Shown here: positions 16,456 through 24,539 of the stretch, piece after piece
Layout: each line of letters begins with the position of its first letter
Position numbering within the stretch: the first letter of the stretch is position 1
Assembly (NCBI GenBank): GCA_964609305.1
Contig: CAZSRK010000005.1
Coordinates: 1-61,248 of the forward strand
Direction of reading: 5' to 3'
Source: CAKSXP01 sp964609305
GTDB taxonomy: Bacteria > Bacillota > Clostridia > Oscillospirales > Oscillospiraceae
Length of the DNA stretch: 61,248 nt
The notes under the pieces: model-generated
The model's database searches: none
The model's input: only the letters and a program-made list of their open reading frames with translations
What the model was told of the DNA's origin: nothing
Translations under genes and position numbers: made by a program

Positions 16456-18060
16456 ATGGGAATTAAGATAAGCGACCTTCTTGTGGAGCTGAGCGGCTAC
16501 CGGATGGAGCAGCTGTCCGGCTCCGGCGCGGTGGAGCTCAACTGTCCCGCGGTCACGCCGGCCGGCAAATGGGAACCGGAGACGCTTTACATCCTGGATA
16601 AGGACGCCTCTCTGCCGGAAACTCCGCCTGTGGGAACGGCCTGCCTGATATTGATGGGCCGGCGGCAGCTGCCGGAGGGTTACGCCTCGGACGGGTCAAA
16701 TATCCTCGTGTGCCCCGATGAGAAGGCGAAGGATGCGCTCATGACGGACCTGCGCCGCTTTTTTTCAGACGAGCTGGCCGTTTCCGGCGCTATCTCACAG
16801 ATATATGAGGCCTTTCTGCGCAAACGCACGCCCCAGGCCGTCATGGACGCGGCCAACCAGGCGCTTGAGCTGCCCATGGTCATGGCGGACTACACCCACA
16901 CGATCATCGCGCATACCTGCCCGCCGGAGGTCTATGGCGAAGCCGACTGGGACGGATTCATCGCGCACGGCGTCATTCCCGAGTTTATGGGCGAAAGCCC
17001 CAGCCGTATTCTGCGCAACCTCTGCGACACGCCCGCGGGGCCTCTGCGCCTGACGCAGAACCCTGATACGGGCAGCTACAATCTGATCGGCGACATGCTC
17101 TACGACGGCGAGCGCATCGGCCGCTTCGCAATGGGGCTGCCGCGAGGCGTGCCGACCCGGAGAGAGATGCGCATCCTGGCCGTCACGGCGGAGGTGTTCG
17201 CAAGCCTCATCGGCAGCAGCCCTCAGACAGGCTTTGCGCGCGGCGATGTGATGGAGGCCTTTCTTTCCATGCTCGTCGAGGGCGGACCGGCGGCGGAAAA
17301 TTTTTTCATCAGTCAGGATACCAGCCCACATTATCCTCACGAGGGCCTCTTCCGCGTAATGGTGATGGACCTTGAGGCGCACAGGCCCTTCCGCCAGCCG
17401 ATACGCAGCGTTATCAGCTATCTTGAGATGATCTGTCCCGGCTCCATATCCGCCGTCTACGGCAAAAATCTCGTGATGCTCACGAATTACCAGACCCGGC
17501 GTACCTTCGAACAGCGCAGCGAAGATGAGCTGGACGGATTTATAAAAGAATATCTCATGTACTGCGGAGCCAGCCGCGAGTTTACGAACATCCGGGACTT
17601 TGCCCGCGCGTATTCCGACGCGCTCGCTGCGCTGGAAATAAGCCGGTACCTGTGCCGGCCGTCGCCCGACGGCCTGTCGTACAGCCTAGCAGAGTTTGAC
17701 GCTTGCGAGAGCATGATCGACGCCAACAACCTGTATAAAGCCGGCGAGGATCTGCTCAGGCGCTGCCACCCCTATGTCCTGCGCCTGCGCGAATACGACG
17801 GGGAGTACGGCTCCGCCTATTTCGATACGCTCAGGGCTTATCTGAAATATGCGCAGAAAACGCAGCTTACGGCGGAGAAGCTGTGCCTGCACCGCAATTC
17901 GCTGGAATACCGTCTGCGCAAGATCAAGGCGCTGACCGGGCTGGACTGGAACGACGGCGATCTGATGATGAGGCTGATGCGCTCGTTCGTGTACCTGGAT
18001 TTTCTGGATCTGGCCGAGGACCGCGCGAGGCTGCTCAGGGAAATCTCTCCCTCCGGCTGA
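16456..18060 (+). CDS. PucR/CdaR-family transcriptional regulator 1
   Basis: This 534-aa regulator ends with the PucR C-terminal helix-turn-helix, recognisable from LCLHRNSLEYRLRKI near residue 475. The central part resembles the variable sensory and GGDEF-like region of the CdaR/PucR group. ATG 16456 is chosen over the in-frame ATG 16414 because AAGGAG lies 7-8 bp upstream. It is divergent from beta-helix gene 1 and is a paralogue of the 533-aa regulator at 51079-52680. It probably activates the beta-helix gene through the shared palindrome; the inducing signal is unknown. A short palindrome without a T tract spans its stop codon (18053-18071). Confidence 0.85.
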   Translation: MGIKISDLLVELSGYRMEQLSGSGAVELNCPAVTPAGKWEPETLYILDKDASLPETPPVGTACLILMGRRQLPEGYASDGSNILVCPDEKAKDALMTDLRRFFSDELAVSGAISQIYEAFLRKRTPQAVMDAANQALELPMVMADYTHTIIAHTCPPEVYGEADWDGFIAHGVIPEFMGESPSRILRNLCDTPAGPLRLTQNPDTGSYNLIGDMLYDGERIGRFAMGLPRGVPTRREMRILAVTAEVFASLIGSSPQTGFARGDVMEAFLSMLVEGGPAAENFFISQDTSPHYPHEGLFRVMVMDLEAHRPFRQPIRSVISYLEMICPGSISAVYGKNLVMLTNYQTRRTFEQRSEDELDGFIKEYLMYCGASREFTNIRDFARAYSDALAALEISRYLCRPSPDGLSYSLAEFDACESMIDANNLYKAGEDLLRRCHPYVLRLREYDGEYGSAYFDTLRAYLKYAQKTQLTAEKLCLHRNSLEYRLRKIKALTGLDWNDGDLMMRLMRSFVYLDFLDLAEDRARLLREISPSG

Positions 18061-18091
18061 GACTCAGCCGGTCCCCTTCCGGCAGAAAGGC

Positions 18092-18119
18092 TTGACATAC
18101 TGTAAAATTCGTATACAAA
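18092..18119 (+). promoter_or_regulatory. Possible promoter for the flavoenzyme pair
   Basis: TTGACA (18092-18097), a 16-bp spacer and TACAAA (18114-18119) sit just upstream of the pyridoxamine-oxidase-like gene. The -35 is perfect but the -10 is weak, so the genes may also be read from the regulator's transcript. Confidence 0.45.
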
Positions 18120-18140
18120 TAACATAAGGAGGAATACATT

Positions 18141-18539
18141 ATGCAAAACATCCGGAAAACATACGATTTTCTCAAGGACTGCGGCGTATTCTATATCGCC
18201 ACGGTCGAAGGGGATCAGCCGCGCGTGCGCCCGTTTGGCGCGACCCATCTCTATCAGGACAGGATCTACATCCATACCGGCGCGAAAAAGCCCGTCTCAA
18301 AGCAGATGCACGCAAATCCCAAGGTCGAGATCTGCGCCTTTTCCAAGGCCGGGGTGATCCGCATCGCGGCCGTCGCCGTGCTCGACGAGAGCATCGAGGC
18401 GCAAAAGAGCCTGCTTGACGCACATCCGACACTCAAGGACATGTATGCGCCGGGCGACGGCAATAACGAGGTCTGGTACCTCACCAACGCTAAGGTGACG
18501 ATAGACAGCGCCGGAGAGAAGGACGAGTTTGAGTTTTGA
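18141..18539 (+). CDS. Pyridoxamine 5'-phosphate oxidase family protein (FMN-binding split barrel)
   Basis: This 132-aa protein has the small split-barrel fold pattern: a helix (FLKDCGVFYIATVEGDQPRV), then RPFGA and the strands DRIYIHTG and KPVSKQM that bind FMN phosphate in relatives. Such proteins are usually flavin-dependent reductases of unknown substrate, not true PdxH. It has a good AAGGAGG ribosome site before ATG 18141. It lies between the PucR-like regulator and a nitroreductase, suggesting a small redox set linked to beta-helix module 1. Confidence 0.85.
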   Translation: MQNIRKTYDFLKDCGVFYIATVEGDQPRVRPFGATHLYQDRIYIHTGAKKPVSKQMHANPKVEICAFSKAGVIRIAAVAVLDESIEAQKSLLDAHPTLKDMYAPGDGNNEVWYLTNAKVTIDSAGEKDEFEF

Positions 18540-18638
18540 GTTTCTGCGCCAGTCATGCCCTGTGCCTTTAGCGCCGCAGCCTGGGCTGGGCCGGCGCGGG
18601 GAAAGGTACGGGCAGAAAAATAAAAAGGAGTGTTGAAA

Positions 18639-19256
18639 GTGAAGTATATACATCCTGTAATCAGCAACATACTTTCCCGCGAGAGCTGCCATCAGTTCAA
18701 GGCCGACAAGGTCGACCGGGAGGATCTCGAGCTGCTCGTGACAGCCGCAACCTATGCGCCCAACGCCGGCGGCCGCCAGCCCTGGCATATCACCGTCGTC
18801 ACAAATGAGGACACACTGAACCTTATCGCCGACGAGTGTGAAAAGGGCTTTAAGGCCATGCGCAGCCGCGAAGAGGCCACGGGCGAGGTCGAGGACAAAC
18901 ACGCCGGCGAATTCAAGCGCGGCGGAGTCATCTGCGGCCGCGAGGGCTTCCCGCCGGCGCTTTTCGTACTTTCCGAAGAGCCGGAGACGACGCCGGGCGC
19001 GGCCTGCTACCTGGCGGCGGAGAACATCATGCTCGCGTCAAAGGCCTGCGGCCTTGACTCGCTGTGCATGGGCGCCATCAACGCGACCGTCATCGGCAGG
19101 CTCCTGTCTGAGCCGGACTGCCCCGATTGTATCAGGGCTCTGGTGCCCGAGGGACATGACCTCATCTGCACGATCGGTGTGGGTTACGCCGACTGGAACG
19201 CCTTCCGCGCGCCGCGCGTTCCCCGCCGCAGTGATAACATATCGTATATTGAATAA
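18639..19256 (+). CDS. Nitroreductase family protein
   Basis: This is an FMN-dependent NAD(P)H oxidoreductase-like protein of 205 aa. GTG 18639 is taken as start because AAGGAG is 8 bp upstream; GTG 18630 sits on that site. The N-terminus carries a variant of the family's SRRSxRxF motif (SRESCHQF), then LVTAATYAPNAGGRQPWH, which builds the FMN site, and near the C-terminus IGVGYAD, the usual nitroreductase strand. The substrate is unknown. It ends the run of plus-strand genes at a bidirectional terminator. Confidence 0.88.
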   Translation: MKYIHPVISNILSRESCHQFKADKVDREDLELLVTAATYAPNAGGRQPWHITVVTNEDTLNLIADECEKGFKAMRSREEATGEVEDKHAGEFKRGGVICGREGFPPALFVLSEEPETTPGAACYLAAENIMLASKACGLDSLCMGAINATVIGRLLSEPDCPDCIRALVPEGHDLICTIGVGYADWNAFRAPRVPRRSDNISYIE

Positions 19257-19292
19257 GCGGACAGGGCATGGTCCTGTCAACCACAGAAAAGC

Positions 19293-19330
19293 AAAGCTGC
19301 CGGGCGCAATTGCGCCCGGCAGCTTTTTTT
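19293..19330. terminator. Bidirectional intrinsic terminator between nitroreductase and Amt-PII
   Basis: A nearly perfect palindrome with stem GCTGCCGGGCGC / GCGCCCGGCAGC and a short centre is followed on the plus strand by seven or eight T residues, and faces a convergent gene. Confidence 0.88.
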
Positions 19331-19375
19331 CAGAATATTTTCAGGCCGTGAGGGCCGGCCTTTCCATAAGCCCTC

Positions 19376-21124
19376 TTAATCGTCCTGAAGCGCGTCATAG
19401 CCACGCTCATTGGTCCTTATCTTTATGACGTCCTCAACGTCATAGACGAAGATCTTGCCGTCTCCGACATGCCCGGTATAGAGCACTCTCTGTACTGTGT
19501 CGATCAGCGTCTCGGTCGGGACCTTGCAGATGACGATATCGATCTGGATCTTCGGAAGAAGCCTTGTCTCGATGGGCGCGCCTCGGAAATAGTTGGTGTG
19601 CCCCTTCTGCATGCCGTGGCCAAAGACGTTGGTGACGGTCATACCGGTGATACCGATAGCTTCAAGCGCATCCTGAAGCTCTGCAAACCGTGTCTGGTTG
19701 GCTATGATGGTGACCTTTGTCATCTTTACGCCGGGACGCTCGTTGTGCTCCACAGGCACGGCCTTTTCGACCGGGACAGGCGTCGGGGCCGGCGCGGGAT
19801 ATTCCGGACTTTCAGCCGGTGCTGCGGACTCGAGCTTGATCGACTCGGAGGCCACGGCGGTCGCGGGCGCAAAGTCGGGATAAGCCATGTTTCCATGCTC
19901 GCCGATGTCCAGGCCGGCAAGCTCCTCCTCGCGGGAGACGCGGATGCCCATGGTCTTTTTAAGCACGACCCAGACGAGAAGCGACGCGATAAAAGTGAAC
20001 GCGCCGACGGCAACTATGCCCAGCAGCTCCACGCCGAGAAGGCCGAAGCCGCCGCCGTAAAACAGGCCGTTGACAGTCGAGAGGGAGGTGGCCCCCTCCT
20101 TGGCAAACAGGCCGACACAGATCGTGCCGAAGACGCCGCAGCCGAGGTGGACGGAGGTCGCGCCGACGGGGTCGTCGATCCTGACGCGGTCAAAGAACAC
20201 GACCAGGAACACGACCAGAACGCCCGCGAGCCCGCCGATAAGCAGCGAAGCCTTGATCGTGACATAGGCGCATCCGCCGGTGACGGCGACCAGTCCGGCA
20301 AGACAGCCGTTGATCGTCATGCCGAGGTCGGGCTTTCCAAGATAGAGCCAGGAAGTGGCGGTCGAGGTCAGCACCGCGGCGATGGCGGAGGTGTTGGTGG
20401 TCATAAGGATATGCATCACGTCGCTGGGGTTCTGGAAGCTCATCGTGGAGCCGGGGTTGAAGCCGAACCAGCCGAGCCAGAGCACGAACAGGCCGATGAC
20501 GGCAAGGGACATGTTGTGTCCGGGGATCGCCCTGGGCTTGCCGTCCTTATCGTACTTGCCGATACGGGGCCCAAGCACGATCACGCCGGCCAGAGCGGCC
20601 CAGCCGCCGACGGAGTGAACAACCGTGTCGCCGGCAAAATCCATGAAGCCGAGATCTGCCAGCCAGCCGCCGCCCCAGACCCAGTGTCCGACGATCGGAT
20701 AGATGATCAGCGTAAGTACGAATGAAAACAAGATGAAGGAGATGTACTTGATCCTCTCTGCGACCGCACCGGAAACGATGGTGGCGGCGGTACCGCAGAA
20801 GACAAGCTGGAAAAAGAACTTGCCCCAGAACGGGACGTTGGAAGTCAAAACATCGTCATAGAACGAATGGTCCGAAGTTCCCAGAATGAACAGGTGCTCG
20901 GTTCCAACGAACGGGTTGTCTCCGCCGAACATGAGTCCCCAGCCGAGCAGTATAAAGCCCAGCGAAGAGACCGCAAACACGATAAAGTTTTTCGACAGGA
21001 TGTTGACGGTGTTTTTCGAACGCGCGAGTCCGGCCTCCACCGAAGCAAATCCGAGATTCATGAAAAATACCAGAATCGCCGCCAAAAATACCCATAATGT
21101 GTCGATGATCACAGCAGTATCCAT
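19376..21124 (-). CDS. Ammonium transporter fused to a C-terminal PII signalling domain
   Basis: This membrane channel carries ammonium and has its own regulator attached. The start is ATG 21124, set by GGAGGAGG 7 bp upstream, giving 582 aa. Residues about 1-405 are an eleven-helix Amt domain with the twin-His sites in VVHSVGG and HLGCGVFGT. A Pro/Ala/Glu-rich linker follows (about 410-466), and residues 468-582 form a complete PII (GlnB/GlnK) domain with T-loop GMQKGHTNYFRG and the B-loop region TGHVGDGKIFV. In most bacteria GlnK is a separate protein that plugs AmtB, so here blocking would be intramolecular. A hairpin with a U tract lies in its leader. Confidence 0.93.
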   Translation of the reverse strand: MDTAVIIDTLWVFLAAILVFFMNLGFASVEAGLARSKNTVNILSKNFIVFAVSSLGFILLGWGLMFGGDNPFVGTEHLFILGTSDHSFYDDVLTSNVPFWGKFFFQLVFCGTAATIVSGAVAERIKYISFILFSFVLTLIIYPIVGHWVWGGGWLADLGFMDFAGDTVVHSVGGWAALAGVIVLGPRIGKYDKDGKPRAIPGHNMSLAVIGLFVLWLGWFGFNPGSTMSFQNPSDVMHILMTTNTSAIAAVLTSTATSWLYLGKPDLGMTINGCLAGLVAVTGGCAYVTIKASLLIGGLAGVLVVFLVVFFDRVRIDDPVGATSVHLGCGVFGTICVGLFAKEGATSLSTVNGLFYGGGFGLLGVELLGIVAVGAFTFIASLLVWVVLKKTMGIRVSREEELAGLDIGEHGNMAYPDFAPATAVASESIKLESAAPAESPEYPAPAPTPVPVEKAVPVEHNERPGVKMTKVTIIANQTRFAELQDALEAIGITGMTVTNVFGHGMQKGHTNYFRGAPIETRLLPKIQIDIVICKVPTETLIDTVQRVLYTGHVGDGKIFVYDVEDVIKIRTNERGYDALQDD

Positions 21125-21145
21125 ACTTCTTCCTCCTCCGGAAAC

Positions 21146-21232
21146 AAAAAAATAAAGGACAAAGGAGCCTCTCAAAAGGGCTCCTTTGTCCTTGATGCGT
21201 TAAACAATAACACCTTTTCTTCCCATTGTCAA
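21146..21232 (-). promoter_or_regulatory. amt promoter followed at once by a terminator-like leader hairpin
   Basis: On the minus strand, TTGACA (21227-21232), a 17-bp spacer and TATTGT (21204-21209) place the transcript start near 21197. Only a few nucleotides later a 15-bp perfect stem (21193-21179 with 21169-21155; arm AAGGACAAAGGAGCC) with a 9-nt loop is followed by TA and seven T residues, then GGAGGAGG and the amt ATG. The structure has the form of an intrinsic terminator in a 73-nt leader. Confidence 0.75.
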
Positions 21233-21373
21233 TACCAAATTTCACGCAATATTAAATTTTTTCCGGGGATCTGATGCCGGATATTCTTCCGCCGGCTTCC
21301 GCGGTTCGTCCAGTTCAGGTCCGCGCCAGACGCCGCGCAGCATTCAAAGACCGCGGGGCGAACGCCGGGAAAA

Positions 21374-22687
21374 TCAGGTTTTTGCAGAGATTACCTTGAT
21401 CCACTTGCCGGTCAGGAACCGGATAAAACAGACGACGCCCTTTGCAGGATACTCAAGGCGCAGCAGGAAATATATCCAGAACGGGCTCAGGTGCCAGACC
21501 AGGCTGGCCAGCGCGCCGAGCGGAAGCGAAACGAACCAGACAAGGCTGCTGTCCGCGACCAGAAGGAATCTCGTGTCCCCACCGCCGCGCAGTACGCCCT
21601 TGGACACGACGTAGGCCAGCGTCTGAAGCGGCAGCATCATATAGTTGCAGACCATCATGCTGTGCGTGATTGCGCGCGTTTCATCCGCAATGTTGTAAAG
21701 CCCGACGTACGGCGCTTCCAACAGCGCCAACGGGAGTATGGCGACAATGCCGAACAAAAGGGAGATGAGCAGATATGTATTGCCCTCGCGATTTGCCTTT
21801 TCCAAATCCCCCACGCCTATCGTATTGCCGATGACAACCGCGGAGGCGCCGGCCATGCCCATGTTCAGCACTGTTGTTATCTGGACGATGGAATTGACAA
21901 TGGCGGAGGCCGCGCTTATCGTCTCGCCAATGTGCCCGATGATGACGTTTGTAAGCGTCAGACTCAGCCCGAGCAATGTGTCGCTTACAAGCACCGGAAC
22001 GCTGTATTTGAAATACTGCCTGTGAAGGCTTTTGCAGGAGCGGGCAAAATCGCGTACGCGTATTCGAAAGCGGAATTTCTCGTCCCTGAACAGAAAATAT
22101 CCAAATACAAAGGCAAACTCGAAAACCCGGGCGATTATTGTCCCAACCGCCGCTCCGACCAGCTCCAGCCTCGGCGCGCCAAGCTTTCCGAATATAAACA
22201 CCCAGTTAAAAAACAGGTTCAGGAAAAACGCGCCGCCGGAGGCGATCAGTGGGATGTTGACGACGCCGACACTGCGCAGCAGGTAAGTCGATGTAGAGGC
22301 CAAGCCAGAGAGCAGGAAGGTCAGCCCGATCAGGCGCATATACGGCGCGCCGACCTCGATGACGGCGATCTGATTTGTAAAACACCGCATGATGACCTGA
22401 GGGAAAAAGGCGGCAAAAAGCGTAAACACCGCACAGAAGACGACGGTGACGCGCAGGGCGATCGCCGCCGTGGCGCACATCGGTTCCCTCTCGCCGCGTC
22501 CCCAGAATTGCGAGGACATGACCACCGCGCCAGAGCCGAGTCCCATACATATGAACTGGAACAGCGAATAGAACTGGTTGCCAAAAGACGCGGCGGCAAT
22601 CTGTGTTTCACCGAAGCCGCCGATCATAAGATTGTCCAGAAAATTTACGCCGATAGTTATAAGCTGCTGGAGCACTATCGGCAGCAT
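21374..22687 (-). CDS. MATE family efflux transporter, N-terminus cut off by an A7-tract frameshift
   Basis: This is a multidrug and toxin extrusion family antiporter with twelve predicted helices. The open frame of 437 aa begins at ATG 22687 inside what should be helix 1 (LPIVLQQLITIGVNFLDNLM). The missing start is readable upstream in another frame: GTG 22740 opens a sequence containing QYFELKNKGFYKK, which joins the MATE frame if the A7 tract at 22698-22704 had eight A residues. The restored protein would be about 455 aa, the usual family length. It is either inactivated, phase-variable, or expressed from the internal ATG, which has no good ribosome site. Confidence 0.85.
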   Translation of the reverse strand: MLPIVLQQLITIGVNFLDNLMIGGFGETQIAAASFGNQFYSLFQFICMGLGSGAVVMSSQFWGRGEREPMCATAAIALRVTVVFCAVFTLFAAFFPQVIMRCFTNQIAVIEVGAPYMRLIGLTFLLSGLASTSTYLLRSVGVVNIPLIASGGAFFLNLFFNWVFIFGKLGAPRLELVGAAVGTIIARVFEFAFVFGYFLFRDEKFRFRIRVRDFARSCKSLHRQYFKYSVPVLVSDTLLGLSLTLTNVIIGHIGETISAASAIVNSIVQITTVLNMGMAGASAVVIGNTIGVGDLEKANREGNTYLLISLLFGIVAILPLALLEAPYVGLYNIADETRAITHSMMVCNYMMLPLQTLAYVVSKGVLRGGGDTRFLLVADSSLVWFVSLPLGALASLVWHLSPFWIYFLLRLEYPAKGVVCFIRFLTGKWIKVISAKT

Positions 22688-22758
22688 CAGGGATATGTTT
22701 TTTTATAGAACCCTTTGTTTTTAAGCTCAAAATACTGCACTTTTGGCCGACCCTTCCC

Positions 22759-23934
22759 TCATATCCTGGCAACACCGCTGTCCCGGGCCGCCTGGGCCAC
22801 GGCCTGGGCCACGGCTCCGGCGACGCGGCTGTCAAACGCGGCGGGGATAATATACTCCGGCGACAGCTCTTCCGGGGATATGAGCTGCGCCAGCGCGTGC
22901 GCCGCGGCCAGCTTCATCTCGTCGTTTATATCGCTGGCGCGCACATCGAACGCCCCGCGAAAAACTCCGGGAAAGGCCAAAACGTTGTTTATCTGGTTGG
23001 GATAGTCGCTGCGCCCCGTGGCCACTACCTTTGCCCCGCCGGCCTTCGCCTCCTCGGGGAAGATCTCCGGCGTCGGGTTGGCACAGGCGAAAACTATAGC
23101 GTCCTTCGCCATCGTGGACACCATCTGCTGCGTGAGTACGCCGGGGGAGGACACGCCGATGAAAACGTCCGCTCCCGCGACCGCATCGGCCAGTTTTCCG
23201 GTTACGCAGCGGGGATTTGTGAGCTTTGCCATCTCGCGCTTTACGTCGTTCATATGGCTTTCGCGCCCGTCGTATATCACTCCCTCGCGGTCGCAGAGCG
23301 TAACGTCCCTGAACCCGGCTGTGAGCAGCAGCCGCGCGATGGATATGGCCGCCGCGCCCGCGCCGTTTATGACCACGGACACCTCGCCGCTGCTCTTTCC
23401 TACTACACGCAGGGCGTTTGTAAGGCCGGCAAGGGTTATTATTGCCGTACCGTGCTGGTCGTCGTGGAAGATGGGTATGTCGCACTTCTCCTTGAGCTTG
23501 CGCTCGATCTCAAAACAGCGCGGGGCGGAGATATCCTCCAGATTCACGCCGCCGAAGGATCCGGAAATGAGGTATATCGTATTTACGATCTCATCAACGT
23601 CATGGCTCTTTATGCAAAGAGGGAAGGCGTCGACCCCGCCGAGTTCCTTGAACAGAACGCATTTGCCCTCCATGACGGGCATACCCGCCTCCGGGCCGAT
23701 GTCGCCAAGGCCGAGCACCGCGGAGCCGTCCGTCGCGACAAGGCACATGTTCCAGCGGCGCGTGAGCTCAAAGGATTTGTTTATATCGTCCTTTATCTCA
23801 AGGCAGGGCTGCGCCACACCGGGGGTGTAGGCCAGAGACAGGTCCTGCGCGTTTTTGACCGGAACGGTGGAGCACACTTCGATCTTGCCGCGCTTTTCAT
23901 AGTGCAGGGCAAGGCTTTTCTCGGCTATCGTCAT
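22759..23934 (-). CDS. NAD(P)-dependent malic enzyme
   Basis: This enzyme converts malate to pyruvate and CO2. The 391-aa product is of the short bacterial type, with an N-terminal malic domain (YTPGVAQPC, then the catalytic-region sequence DGSAVLGLGDIGP) and metal-binding residues in the IFHDDQHGTA segment. The C-terminal NAD-binding domain has the glycine motif INGAGAAAISIAR. A strong AGGAGG precedes the start. It lies downstream of, and is transcribed with the same orientation as, the origin-proximal leftward genes. Confidence 0.93.
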   Translation of the reverse strand: MTIAEKSLALHYEKRGKIEVCSTVPVKNAQDLSLAYTPGVAQPCLEIKDDINKSFELTRRWNMCLVATDGSAVLGLGDIGPEAGMPVMEGKCVLFKELGGVDAFPLCIKSHDVDEIVNTIYLISGSFGGVNLEDISAPRCFEIERKLKEKCDIPIFHDDQHGTAIITLAGLTNALRVVGKSSGEVSVVINGAGAAAISIARLLLTAGFRDVTLCDREGVIYDGRESHMNDVKREMAKLTNPRCVTGKLADAVAGADVFIGVSSPGVLTQQMVSTMAKDAIVFACANPTPEIFPEEAKAGGAKVVATGRSDYPNQINNVLAFPGVFRGAFDVRASDINDEMKLAAAHALAQLISPEELSPEYIIPAAFDSRVAGAVAQAVAQAARDSGVARI

Positions 23935-23995
23935 TACTGGTTTCCTCCTGAAAATTCTTATATCCGCATAATCTTATCACAGAGATTTTGGCCGT

Positions 23996-24382
23996 TTACA
24001 GGCCCCTTAAAATCTCCTGCCTTTTCGCCTCATATTCCGCCTGTGTTATAAGCCCGCTCCGGCGCAGATCCTCAAGCTGGCGCAGGCGGTCTGCCGCCGC
24101 CGTTCCGGGGACGGGCTGCCCCGGCTGATAAGACGCTGGTGGCGCAGACTGCGCCGGATCCTCGTCCTCGATGCTTATCTCGGGGCCAATATACTTGCCG
24201 CTGAACGCCTGATAGAAATTGACGGCAGTTACCCCTATGGCGATGAGCGTCCAGAGGATGCCGAAAAGCCCGAAGTTCGGTATCGCGACGAATATGCCAA
24301 TGAACACAAATATGACGCCGACTATTCCCGCAAAAACGGACTGCGTCTTGCTCGGCCGGTATGTCACGCGCCTTCTTCTCAT
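23996..24382 (-). CDS. Small membrane protein with C-terminal SHOCT domain
   Basis: The start at ATG 24382 follows GGAGAGGAG, giving 128 aa. After a very basic N-terminus (RRRRVTYRPSK) come two hydrophobic segments at about residues 15-55, then a polar Pro-rich linker and a C-terminal SHOCT motif (LEDLRRSGLITQAEYEAKR). SHOCT domains occur at the ends of many membrane proteins, with a likely role in oligomer formation. The specific function is unknown. Confidence 0.8.
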   Translation of the reverse strand: MRRRRVTYRPSKTQSVFAGIVGVIFVFIGIFVAIPNFGLFGILWTLIAIGVTAVNFYQAFSGKYIGPEISIEDEDPAQSAPPASYQPGQPVPGTAAADRLRQLEDLRRSGLITQAEYEAKRQEILRGL

Positions 24383-24539
24383 ATATGTCTCCTCTCCGGG
24401 CGGGCCGGCGCCATGTAAGGCTCTCCCGCCTCCGCACGGCCTCTTCACTTGCAGATACAGTTTTTTGACATGCTGTCGGGCTTGAGAAAACGGCGGCCCG
24501 TTTTACAGATTCGTCCGGTTTTTTTCCCGCCGGGTACTG

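Noticed and set aside
14445..16466. Long open frame antisense to beta-helix gene 1 (673 codons)
   Set aside because: It mirrors the codon structure of the GC-rich repeat gene, has no ribosome site or family features, and overlaps the real promoter.
24487..24504. Terminator after gyrA
   Set aside because: Only a short AAAACGG / CCGTTTT stem without a clear T tract is seen, so it is not listed as a feature.
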